Below, one piece after another: positions 10,620 through 19,761 of a stretch of DNA of 64,000 bases. How positions within the stretch are numbered: the first letter of the stretch is position 1; every line of letters starts with the position of its first letter. The position numbers and the translations under genes are program-made. The notes below the pieces were generated by a model. It made no database searches. It was given only the letters and a program-made list of their open reading frames with translations, and had not been told where the DNA came from. Source of the stretch: Branchipolynoe longqiensis (Eukaryota; Annelida; Polychaeta; Phyllodocida; Polynoidae); assembly GCA_030323885.1 (NCBI GenBank), contig CM059189.1:52549661-52613660 (forward strand), in the 5' to 3' direction.

Positions 10620-11068
10620 CGCGCCCCGCCCCGCCCCGCCCCGCCCCGCCCCGCCTCAATTTCCCCTTCCCCTCCCCACTCCTCCCTTCCCCTCCCCTCC
10701 CCTCCCGTCCCTTCCCTTCCCTTCCCCTCCCTTCCCTCCCCCTCCTCTCCTCCCGTCCCCTCTCCTCCCCTCCCTTCCCTTCCCCCCTCCCACCCTTCTC
10801 CCCTCCCCTCCCTCCCCTCCCACCCTTCCTTCCCCTCCATCCCTTCCTCTCCCCCTCCCTCCCTCCCTCCCCTCTCCTCCCTCCCTTCCCTTCCCCTCCC
10901 CCTCCCACCTTCTTCCCTCACCTCCCCTCCCGTCCCCTCCCCTCTCCCTACCCCCCCTTCCCTTCCCCTCCCCTTCCCTTCCCCCTCCCCCCTCCCCCTC
11001 CCCCCCTCCCTCCCCCCTCTCCCCTACCCTCCCTTCCCCTCCCCCCGCCCTTCCCCCCCCCTCCTCCC
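10620..11068. repeat. polypyrimidine tract (ccccgc then cccct/cccttc)
   Basis: About 450 bp of almost pure C/T on the plus strand, beginning with five ccccgc-like units. Pro/Leu/Ser-rich and Gly/Glu-rich open frames on the two strands are composition artefacts. Confidence 0.95.
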
Positions 11069-11361
11069 CTCCGGCACATAGCTCCCCGGGCGTTCCTTCC
11101 ATGACGACTCCTCAAGACTCTTCTCGGCCCGGCCCGGCCGTCGGCCCGGCCCAACCCGGCCCGGCCACTCGGCCTGGTCATCCCCGACAAGGAGGGCCTG
11201 TGAGTGGTGAGTGCTCAGCATCCCTCTGTATCCAACAAACAATACCCTCCTCCCTGCGCCCCCCCCCCCACCCCGATTCCCTGAGAAGGTAGGTAACACG
11301 TCTTGAAGGCGGGCTGGGCAGGTTCAAGTGACTGACTGACTGACTGATTGGAGACTTCACC
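11069..11361. other. GC-rich spacer with short runs
   Basis: Contains 'ggcccggcc' repeats (11127-11165), a C run (11260-11270) and a (gact)n stretch (11329-11348). No gene seen. Confidence 0.4.
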
Positions 11362-11679
11362 ACCGAGGCGCCGTGGCCTAATCGGTAGAGCGCCGGTCTC
11401 GCGTGCGGAGGGCCGGAGTTCACTTCCCGGTCGAGTCAGAATGACTTATAAAAAATTGATAATTGTCACCTCCTAGCCTGGCGCTCTGCATTAATAATAG
11501 AACTTGGTTACCTCAGTGTCAGGATAATGTGACTGAGTGGGATATCGGGTCATGGTGCCAGTGGCCTCATTTCCCAGTGGGGCTGCACTATGAAGTCACC
11601 ATGAGTGCGCACTGTCACAAGTCGGTGCCCGTACTGATATGACCTTAGATGTTGCTAGGACGTAAAACAACACACGATT
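11362..11679 (+). mobile_element. SINE-A copy, type-2 head
   Basis: Near-complete sense copy. Head: 'gtggcctaatcggtagagcg' (Pol III A-box-like) and 'ggagttcacttcc' (decayed B box). Then the body 'gtcaggataatgtgactgag', 'cagtggggctgcactatgaa' and the 3' part 'gatgttgctaggacgtaaaa'. SINEs of this kind are copied by a partner LINE; the partner is not identified here. Confidence 0.9.
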
Positions 11680-12017
11680 GGGGGAGTTGGCGGTCCCCCT
11701 CACTGGGTGGTGGCCGCTGTGTTACAAAAGCCCGCAACATTGGGATAGGCCCTCCTGACGTAGGTGGTCAGGTCATTGTGTCTCCATCTCTCAGGTTCAA
11801 GTGTCCTCCGGGAGGGTTTATAAATAGTCAGACCACTCCACGGTGAGTATCCCCGGCACAACCCGCGCCCTCCCGCCACCCCGAGCACTGGTTGGGAGTC
11901 TCAGACGTCAGAGGCCCATTGTTTGGGGGGGCCAACTGAATTCACTCAAAATAAACAGGGGTTGGTTGTGATGCCCCCTGGTGGTAGAATTGGGAATGAT
12001 AAGGCGCGGTAACATGG
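11680..12017. other. no recognisable feature
   Basis: Mixed-composition DNA without repeats or domain-bearing frames. Confidence 0.4.
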
Positions 12018-12618
12018 CTGGTTGTTGGAGTTTTACGTCCTGGCAACATCTGAGGTCATATCAGGACGGGTACCGACTACTCTAATGTATGGGGCTGAGA
12101 CATGGGCAATCTCTAAGAAAATGTACAAACGTTTAGCAGCATTTGAGATGTGGACTTATCGAAGGATGATGAAAATATCATAGACAAAGAAGATCACCAA
12201 CAAAGAAGTTCTCAGAAAAATTAAAAATAAGAAAAGCTTGTTTGCCACTATACAGACAAAGAAACTTATTTATTTTGGCCACATCATTCGTCAGAGTTCA
12301 ATATACCGTACATTGTTGGAAGGGAAGGTGAATGGCAGCAGAGGGAGAGGGAGACCAAGAACATCATGGTTTACAAATATTTCACAGTGGACAGGCTTGA
12401 ATTATTCACAGTCTATCAGAACAGCACCCCATCAGGACAAGTGGAGAACCATTGCATCCAACCCTCGACTAGAGGACGGAACTATTGATTGATTGACCGA
12501 CTTGTGACAGTGCGCACTCATGGCGACTTTATTATAGAGCTGCCCCACTGGGAATGGGGGACCAGGCTGCTGGCACCATGACCTGATATCCCACTCAGTC
12601 ACATTATCCTGACACGTG
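12018..12618 (-). mobile_element. SINE-A copy, 5'-truncated and split by a LINE
   Basis: Reversed 3' half runs 12018-12078 to 'ggtaccgact', then resumes at 12503 ('tgtgacagtgcgcactcatg') and continues to 'cattatcctgacac'. The tRNA-like head is missing. Confidence 0.85.
12079..12495 (+). pseudogene. 5'-truncated LINE (RTE-like C-terminus) inserted in a SINE
   Basis: Reading from 12079 gives 'MYGAETWAISKKMYKRL', 'FEMWTYRRMMKIS', one stop (TAG at 12181-12183), then 'KKLIYFGHIIR', 'RGRGRPRTSW' and 'ASNPRLEDGT'. That is the C-terminal region of a common LINE protein. The 3' end is (attg)n. ACCGACT flanks it at 12072-12078 and 12496-12502, and the SINE reads straight across when the insert is removed. 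About 417 bp, lacking the endonuclease and catalytic reverse transcriptase core. Confidence 0.85.
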
Positions 12619-12940
12619 CAGTCTAGTGTGTGTAGTGTGCATTCCCAGAATGCAATGTGTGCAGTGTATTTTTTTGCTTTTTACTTTGTCCATGGTAAGG
12701 ACTTATTTTTTTATCGAAGAAGCAAGACTTGAACCAGGCCTTTTAGTATTCGATGAAGGACGGCATGTTTTAAATGGAGTCGGATCTCAGTCGTGAAGTG
12801 ACACTAAGCATCTCAAATCCACCCTGAAAAATAACAACTGCCAAAGTATAACCACCACCGTATAACACCTGACCAAACTAATAAAACATACACTAACCAC
12901 AAAGCTATAGTTGACCAAGACAATTTAAATGAAAAAAAAA
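12619..12940. other. no recognisable feature
   Basis: AT-rich DNA with no supported feature. Confidence 0.4.
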
Positions 12941-13234
12941 AGTTTTATTTAACAACGCCTCTGGGGCACATTGATTTTTAACATCGGCTATTGGAGGTCA
13001 AACATATGGTCGTTCTGGGCTACTCTTTCCGATAAGCAGCAAGGGGTCTTTTATATGCACTTTCCCACAGACAGGACAGCAGATACCACAGCCTTTGATG
13101 AACCAGTTGTGAACCACTGGTTGAGATGGAAAATAGCCCAAATTGCAAATGTGTCCACTGAGCAGGATCGATCGCATGACCCATACCTTCACAGGTGGGC
13201 ACTCTACTGCCTGAGCTATGCCCCGCCTCCCAGA
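12941..13234 (-). mobile_element. SINE-B copy
   Basis: Antisense tRNA-derived SINE. On the minus strand the head reads 'gcatagctcaggcagtagag' (A-box-like) followed by 'gatcgatcctg'. The body includes 'ggctattttcc', 'ctgtggtatctgctgtcctg' and 'atataaaagaccccttgctg'. It ends 'gttaaataaaac' and an A run. The layout resembles a SINE I associate with mollusc genomes; that association is from memory. Confidence 0.85.
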
Positions 13235-13443
13235 CATTTTAAATGAATCATACAACCATTATCTGCATAATCCCAAATCCACTACTATTAACTGGATCAG
13301 CAAGTCTTACCCATTGTATTAATGTCTCCTCACAGGCATGATCAGCAAATCAATGATATAGTTTAAAGGAAAATGGTTATTCTCCAGTCTACATGTACAA
13401 AATAAGATCCTCATAATATTTGCAATGCCTGATTTCAACCTGC

Positions 13444-13487
13444 GTTTGACGTCCAATAGCCGATGATACGAAAATAAAACAAGCTTT
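13444..13487 (+). mobile_element. SINE-B 3'-end fragment
   Basis: Short sense piece: 'gtttgacgtccaatagccga', then 'aaaataaaacaagctt'. It matches the last 45 bp of SINE-B. Confidence 0.55.
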
Positions 13488-14128
13488 GATTTCAACCCGC
13501 TATTGTCTATACTGTTCATATCATCTCCTCATCTCATCCGTAAGTGAATCATATGCACCATAATTGTCAAGGCCGGAAGACCAGCGCTTCGGTGCTGAAA
13601 AATAAAAATGAACTGGAATTTAGAAAATGGAACAAAAAAATGAAAGAAAACGGGTACACTGCAACAGTGCTAGTCCTAATGCAACAGTGCAAGTCCTAAT
13701 GGAACAGTGCAAGTCCTAATGGAACAGTGCAAGTACTAATGCATATGCTATTACTGTGCTAGGTAGGAGATCTGGTCGTACAGCCGCGGTCTTCTCTTCT
13801 TTTCTTACAAAAAGCCTGCCATTGTACGGAGGCGAGCATGAGATGAGGGTAGTGTTTTATTACGGGCCGAGTTTCGTCTAATTGCGCGATTCCCATAATG
13901 ACATCCATTGCCCGCGCGCAGATTCACGCGCCCACCCTACTGCAGTGACATCATCCCGGCGTCACGGTGACGTCACCGTTGCGTCACCAATCGGAAATGG
14001 AATAGGGCACGGCGTCTGGGGGCCTTTTAATCTTCGGTCCGGATGTTAATGGGGCTTTATCCGTGAGGTCTGTTAATGCTGGGTGATATGGGCTCGGCGT
14101 CCCACTGAGGGCTGCTCCAGGGTGGGGG

Positions 14129-14130
<2 letters not shown>
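13488..14130. other. no gene; short CAGTGCAAGTCCTAATG repeat and CRE-like patch
   Basis: 13663-13745 holds four tandem units of 'aacagtgcaagtcctaatg'. Further right is a CpG-rich patch (13880-14060) with a perfect CRE at 13968-13975. No coding evidence. Confidence 0.5.
13965..13978. promoter_or_regulatory. CRE-like palindrome
   Basis: CGGTGACGTCACCG is a perfect 14-bp palindrome around TGACGTCA, the consensus CREB/ATF site. Further 'cgtcac' repeats (13960 and 13982) and a CCAAT motif (about 13988) lie beside it. There is no transcript evidence, and the nearest downstream feature is a poly-G run. Confidence 0.35.

Positions 14131-14197
<67 letters not shown>
14131..14197 (+). repeat. 67-bp uninterrupted G run
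   Basis: Sixty-seven consecutive G on the plus strand. A homopolymer this long is also a common assembly error, so the true length is uncertain. Confidence 0.9.
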
Positions 14198-14560
14198 CTG
14201 GGGGCTGGGGGCTGGGGCTGGGGGCTGGGGGCTGGGGGCTGGCTGGGTGGCTGGGGGCTGGTGGCTGGGGCTGGGGGCTGGGGGGCTGGGGGTGGGGGCT
14301 GGGGGCTGGAGGCTGGGGGCTGGGGCTGGGGTTGGGGTTGGGTGAGGGAGGGTGGTGCGGTGGGTGGGGGGATGGGAGGTGGGGGACGGGGAGGGGGGTG
14401 GGGGATGGGGAGGGGGTGGAGGTGGGGTGGAGGTGGTCGATGTGGCGCAGGTGTGGGTGTGGGTGTGGGTGTGGGTGTGGGAGTTGGTGTGGTGTGGGGC
14501 AGTGGGGTGGGGCGGTGGTGGGGCTGGGGGCATGGGTTGGAGGTGGGGGATGGGAGGTGG
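14198..14560 (+). repeat. G-rich (gggggct)n and gtgggt repeat
   Basis: A heptamer, GGGGGCT with variants, to about 14335, then gtgggtgt-type repeats to about 14560. The Gly/Trp-rich and Pro/His-rich open frames over it are artefacts. Confidence 0.9.
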
Positions 14561-14709
14561 GGTAGGGGTGCCCCAATACAGGTGGGCAGAGCCTAAATTT
14601 TGAGGATGGAAAGGTCCCAGTCGAATACGTCCATTGGCAATATTGGCATGACGGTCATTTACGTCAGCAGGAAGTACCCGAGATTCACATCAAACTCTGT
14701 TCAGAGGTG

Positions 14710-15190
14710 AATTACAATCCTATGTAAAAGTTGGAGCAAATGTGTCTCACTGTTGATGGTCTAAGTTTGGCATTCCTACCTTCTGTTGATTAAAATCCAA
14801 TAGCTACAATCCGATTGTATATGTTTTCCCCCAACATATACTCACCAGAGTGTTCAAATCACATCATATTAAGGCATAATGACACAAAATCAGTTTGAAG
14901 TAAAGAGTCCATGAAGTAAATCCACCATGTTTGACTGAACTGCATGGTTGTACCACCTGACTACTTCAACCAATGAAAATGACTGCTTCGTGACCTAGAT
15001 TGGATTATTGCCCTGGAACCTCTCAACTTCTTGCTAAAGTCTGTCATGTTCATATATGCACTTTGTCAATTCAAACTTTAAAGTTAATTTATCTACTGCA
15101 CTAATAATAATAATATACTAATCAGTTCAAAAGCAGAGAGTAAATATATCACGGTATGTCAAGAACATATTTTTCTTTTTAATTTTAGAT
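14710..15190. repeat. interspersed repeat C, copy 1
   Basis: About 480 bp collinear with 26562-27381 ('tgtctcactgttg.tggtcta', 'caatagctacaatccgatt', 'ggcataatgacacaaaatc', 'caattcaaactttaaagtta'). No coding potential, no terminal repeat and no tRNA-like head seen, so its class is unknown. The second copy was opened by a SINE and a MITE; this copy gives the empty sites for both. Confidence 0.75.
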
Positions 15191-15217
15191 TAAGAATTTA
15201 AGTGGTCATTTCATTTA

Positions 15218-15558
15218 GGGCCCTGTCACACCTCACCGGATTGGGGGAAATGGACAGAAACTGAACAATGTCCGCTTTGTGTCCGTACAAGTTTTGAACA
15301 TGCACAAAACTAGGAATGGATGCCGCCGGATTGACGTCTACGGTTCTTGTCCGGTTTGATTTCATTTCGTCCATTGGCTATCCGTTCATGTCCCTTTCAT
15401 GTCCGTTTCATGTCCGTTTTATGTCCGTTTCATGTCCATTTCATGTCTGTTCGTAGACCCAATGTCGCAACACTTTGACGCATTTTAATACATTTTGATA
15501 CTTATCACCACCAGACTAGACAATTCTGTCCATTGCTCAATCCGGCATAGTGTCACAG
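15218..15558. mobile_element. inverted-repeat element T2, decayed
   Basis: Left end GGGCCCTGTCACACC follows TTA (15215-15217). The right end is only partly recognisable (caatccggcatagtgtcacag). Interior has repeated 'catgtccgttt' units (about 15385-15450). Ends resemble T4, T5 and T8. No coding sequence. Confidence 0.55.
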
Positions 15559-16139
15559 TCACTTTACGCATAATTTCTCCACTTTTTAAATCGGGTTGTT
15601 CTTCAACTCTACTCAGGCTACTGTAGTGCGGGGTGACTCTTTTATTTAGAACTACCCACAATCAAGTCACCCCCACCCGTGATTACCAATCACAACTTAC
15701 TCCTCATACCCCACCTGTGATTACCAATCACAACTTACTCCTCATTAAATCCAATCATTTACAAATCCGCAATAACTCGATTGCGACTTGGCAATGAGTG
15801 ACTGTGTTCCATTGATGTTCTTATGGGGAAAGCCGCCGTCGTCCCATGACGGCCTAACGCGATTATTGGTCACCGACAGAACAACAAAGTCCCTCACCAC
15901 GACGGCAGCTTCCTGTCGGTGTGACTTCCCGCGACAGGGGGCGCCACCGTCGGCTGTGGGCGCTTTGAACGACGCAGGCCCGGGTGGTGAGCGCACCTGG
16001 CCAGTGCCCGCTAGGGGGCGCGGCGCTGTGTGATTGTCGCGTGCGTAATACAAGGCGCGGTGTCGGGGTACATACCCTGCATATGTATGCGCATATCATT
16101 TTATATATATAAATTGAGGGTTACGCACAGTATTTAAAA
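15559..16139. other. no gene; 40-bp duplication and GC-rich patch
   Basis: 'ctgtgattaccaatcacaac' and its surroundings occur twice in tandem (about 15670-15746). 15830-16060 is GC-rich. Three overlapping frames here have no recognisable domain. Confidence 0.45.
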
Positions 16140-16456
16140 GAAAAACACTGCAAACCATTCAGATGTACAACAAAGCTAAACTAGATACTCTAAATATTTG
16201 CAGAGACAAGCACCTATTAGGCCTAATGTACCACGGTGCAAAAGACCCATATTACATAGACACACCTACGCAAGCCACATGTGCAGCACAAGCCACCCTC
16301 CTGAAAGTACCATATGTTAAAACTAGTAAAATGAAAAAGTCACCATTTGTTCTGGGGGCAGCACTTTGGGACCAACTTCCAGCACGTGTCAGGAACAGTG
16401 ATTGTTACAAAACTTTCAAGATAAACCTCCATGCACATTTAAATCAACCAGCCTAG
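16140..16456 (+). pseudogene. non-LTR retrotransposon, C-terminal fragment
   Basis: The frame to 16456 reads 'MYNKAKLDTLNICRDKHLL', 'PYVKTSKMKKSPFVLGAALW' and 'QLPARVRNS'. This is the pattern at the C-terminus of many LINE reverse transcriptase proteins, where a 'LW..LP...R.S' block ends the protein. No polymerase core precedes it. The end of the frame is followed almost at once by the octamer array at 16482. Confidence 0.65.
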
Positions 16457-16481
16457 GCCAAAGCAGAACAATGCCACACTG

Positions 16482-16972
16482 GGGGCTCTTTGGCTCTTTG
16501 GCTCTTTGGCTCTTTGGCTCTTTGGCTCTTTGGCTCTTTGGCTCTTTGGCTCTTTGGCTCTTTGGCTCTTTGGCTCTTTGGCTCTTTGGCTCTTTGGCTC
16601 TTTGGCTCTTTGGCTCTTTGGCTCTTTGGTCTTTGGCTCTTTGGCTCTTTGGCTCTTTGGCTCTTTGGCTCTTTGGCTCTTTGGCTCTTTGGCTCTTTGG
16701 CTCTTTGGCTCTTTGGCTCTTTGGCTCTTTGGCTCTTTGGCTCTTTGGCTCTTTGGCTCTTTGGCTCATTGGCTCTTTGGCTCTTTGGTTCTTTGGCTCT
16801 TTGGCTCTTTGGCTCTTTGGCTCTTTCACTCTTTGGCTCTTTGGCTCTTTGGCTCTTTCACTCTTTCGCTCTTTCGCTCTTTCGCTTTTTCGCTCTTTCG
16901 CTCTTTCGCCCTTTCGCCCTTTCGCCATTTCGCCATTTCGCCATTTCGCCCTTTCGCCCTTTCGCTCTTACT
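16482..16972 (+). repeat. octamer array (ggctcttt)n grading into (cgctcttt)n and (cgcccttt)n
   Basis: About 46 pure ggctcttt units (one 7-bp unit near 16628), then units with CG, then cgcccttt and cgccattt. The variants lie in blocks, so the array grew by repeated local duplication. Because 8 is not a multiple of 3, all three forward frames stay open and encode the same eight residues (LALWLFGS permuted). Confidence 0.97.
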
Positions 16973-17132
16973 AATATCTTTCTTATTAATGACATTGTTA
17001 CTAATAATATTGTATTCAGTCGCGGTCCTTCTTTGTAATGACTTCATTGCAAACCATGCCGTTAATGTGGGAAGGATCTGCACATCTGTAAGCAATTCTA
17101 CTTAGAACCCCATTTCCAGTGTCTGTCTGTAA

Positions 17133-17407
17133 TGCCCGGTACACACCTAGCGTATATGATCGTTTTCCCGCACCCACCTAGCGTATACGATCTAAAACTG
17201 CCCAAAAATCGTGAGGTGTGCACTCCCCTAGCACACCTACCGATTGCGATTTACGACTAAAAACTAATTTTTAGGGCTAAAACGGTAGGTGTGCGCTAGC
17301 ACTACGATTGCGATTCCCGATTCGAAAAATGAATCGGCCCGACTTCAGTTTTAAGCTGATCGGGAGTTTTAGTGCGCGAATCCTATACGCTATGTGTGTA
17401 CCTAGCA
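17133..17407. mobile_element. inverted-repeat element T3
   Basis: 275 bp with imperfect ends TGCCCGGTACACACCTAGCG / CGCTATGTGTGTACCTAGCA. TAA is duplicated (17130-17132, 17408-17410). Flanks match 19447-19520 in another copy of the surrounding repeat, where 'tatgtaagcc' is unbroken and gives the empty site. Interior repeats 'acgattgcgattt'-like motifs. No coding sequence. Confidence 0.75.
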
Positions 17408-17493
17408 TAAGGCTGTATGTGGCTACTAAAAAGATGCGTATTTTCGTTTTCAGAATACAGTATATTTGGCTATGTAACCAGAACACACTAACC

Positions 17494-18796
17494 AAAGCTT
17501 GTTTTATTTAATGACGCCTCTATAGCGCATTGATTTTTATCATTGGGTTTTGGACGTCAAACATATGGTCATTCTGACAAATTTCTTTGTAGGAAAACGC
17601 TGTTGTCACATAGGCTACTCTTTCCAATAAGCAGCAAGGGGTCCTTTATAATTATATGCACTTTCTCACAGACCGGATAGCACATACCACAATCAGAGCT
17701 CGATTTTCACTGCAGAAGCCCGAGCACTTCTTCTCGCTTTGGAGTGTATCGAGGTATCCAACCACACTAACTATGTTATATACAGTGATTCATTCTCTTG
17801 CCTCCTGGCTGTTGCTGGACTGAAAACGAATCACCCTATTCTAGCAACGGTCATTTATAAAATGAACCAACTGACAACGGATGGGTATGACATCCACCTG
17901 TGCTGGGTGCCTGGCCATGCCGGCATACAAGGAAACGAACGAGCTGATCGGGCTGCGAAGAAGGCCCTGAACTGTGATCTTGAACCGTGTCTGATCCCTC
18001 ACTCTGATCTGAAACCACTAATAGCCACCCACATAAAATCCAAATGGCAACATGAGTGGGATGAAAACATTAATAAACTTAAAGAAATTGAACCATCTGT
18101 GGGAAAGCCACCACAGACTCATGTGGGAGGTCGGCGGGACCAAGTGGTCCTTAGCCGCTGCCGTATTGGCCACTCGTGGCTTACACATGCTTTTCTGCTC
18201 AAGGGGGAACCTCCCCCTGAATGTATTGGGTGTCAGTCCCCGCTGTCACTCAAACATATTTTACTAAGTTGCGTTGATGTTTTGGCCCTGCGCCAACGGT
18301 TCTACACTGCAGACAGTATGCATGACCTTTTTACTAAGGTAAAACAGGAAAACATTTTAGCCTTTTTGAGGGCAGCTGGACTGTACCACCTCATATAGTT
18401 TACTAAATAGATTCTATCAATTATTAATAAAACTTTTCTTTTTCTATGGGAATTTGTTTCCCTTGACGACAAATATATGATTGTGAGCTTTCTAATTTAA
18501 TGAGTGTCTATTGGCACATAATTGATTGTCTGCTTTTACATGTAAAAGCGATGGTTTGAACAAAACACAAACATTTCTCGCCGTGAATATGGCCTATGCT
18601 GCCGACATGGCGTAAAGCAACCACCAATCAATCAATCATCAATCATACCACAACCATTGATGAAGCAGTTGTGGACCACTGGCTGGAATGGAAAATAGCC
18701 CAAACTATAAATGTGTTCACTGAGCAGGATCGATAGGATGACCGACACCTTCACAGGTGGACAGGCTACTTACTGCCTGAGCTACGTCACGCCCCT
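17494..18796 (-). mobile_element. SINE-B copy split by a LINE
   Basis: The reversed 3' half (17494-17692) and reversed tRNA-like head half (18654-18796) join when the LINE is removed. Ends are fixed by a 16-bp target duplication with two mismatches, CCAGAACACACTAACC (17478-17493) / CCAGAACAAGCTAACC (18797-18812). Confidence 0.85.
17693..18643 (+). pseudogene. 5'-truncated I/Jockey-group-like LINE with an RNase H domain
   Basis: Open from the insertion point to 18398. The protein reads 'FTAEARALLLAL' (catalytic Glu), 'YSDS' (catalytic Asp), 'HLCWVPGHAGIQGNERADRA' (the His/Asp block of RNase HI), and a C-terminal Cys/His segment 'CIGCQSPLSLKHILLSC'. The first RNase H strand, with the first Asp, and all upstream domains are lost. 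Downstream is an untranslated tail ending in (aatc)n. The duplication CATACCACAA (17683-17692, 18644-18653) shows target-primed insertion. The coding part has no stop or frameshift, so insertion was fairly recent. Confidence 0.85.
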
Positions 18797-18849
18797 CCAG
18801 AACAAGCTAACCATATGGGATGTTAATTGGGTGTCCGTCTCCTGTTTTG

Positions 18850-19110
18850 GTAAACAGTGGGATTCGAACCCATAGGTTCAAACCCTGGTCGAGTCAAACC
18901 AATGACTTACAAACTTGAAACTTGTCGCTTCCTAGCCAGGCGCTTGGCATTATTAGGATAGAGCAAGGACTGGTTGGTTCAGTGTCAGGATAATGTGACT
19001 GAGTGGGATATTGGGTCATGGTGTTGGTGGCCTGGTCTCCCAATGGGCAGCACTATTAAGTCGCCATGAGTGCACACTGTCACAAGTCAGTACCCGTCCG
19101 ATGTGACTTT
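18850..19110 (+). mobile_element. SINE-A copy, truncated at both ends
   Basis: Sense piece from the B-box region ('ttcaaaccctggtcgagtc') to 'cacaagtcagtacccgtcc'. The A box and the 3' tail are absent. Confidence 0.8.
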
Positions 19111-19169
19111 CATGTGGTTTTCGGGTCATCTGAGACTTTTTATATGATAAATGGTAGTATTTTGACAGG

Positions 19170-19418
19170 TCGCCGAAAAAAGTTTGGATTAACCGATCGT
19201 TTGATTTAACCAAGCTTGGTTTAATGGGGTTAAACTGTATATGCATAAAAAACAATAATCATAGTGTCCACACACATTGTATGTTATATTCATAATGCAC
19301 CAAAGTTGTTGCCAAAGCCAAGTCAAAGTCAAAGTCAAAGTTCGGTTAAACCAATGATCGGTTAATCCAAACAAATTTCTAGGGTCCCTTCAAGTTTGGT
19401 TTAATGGGGATATACTGT
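19170..19418 (-). mobile_element. pogo-like MITE remnant
   Basis: It ends 'gtttggtttaatggggatat', then ACTGTA, and contains a second similar end at about 19238 ('ttaatggggttaaactgta'). Pogo/Tigger-type elements end in CAGT...ACTG beside TA. Two partial ends in one stretch suggest two overlapping copies or a rearranged one. Confidence 0.45.
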
Positions 19419-19761
19419 ATTAATAAACCCTTTTCCGGTCTTTATCTCTATGTAAGCCTTTGTGTGGCTACCACAAAGAAGTGCCTTCATCGTTAAAACC
19501 CCAGTATATTGGATATGTAACCAGAAAAATCTACTGTTATAGAAAGGTGCTGTCACCTGGTGGATTGAAGAGACACTAACACTGTCTGCTGTCCTCCTCT
19601 CTACACCTATATTAACGAGTGTACGACCGGACGCGGTGGCCGAATCGGCAGAGCGCAGCTTCCTAGGGGTCTGAAAGGTCGGGAGTTCAATTCCCGCTCG
19701 AGTCAAACCAGTGACTTACAACATTGATACTTGTCGCTTCCTAGCCAGGCGCTCAGCATTA

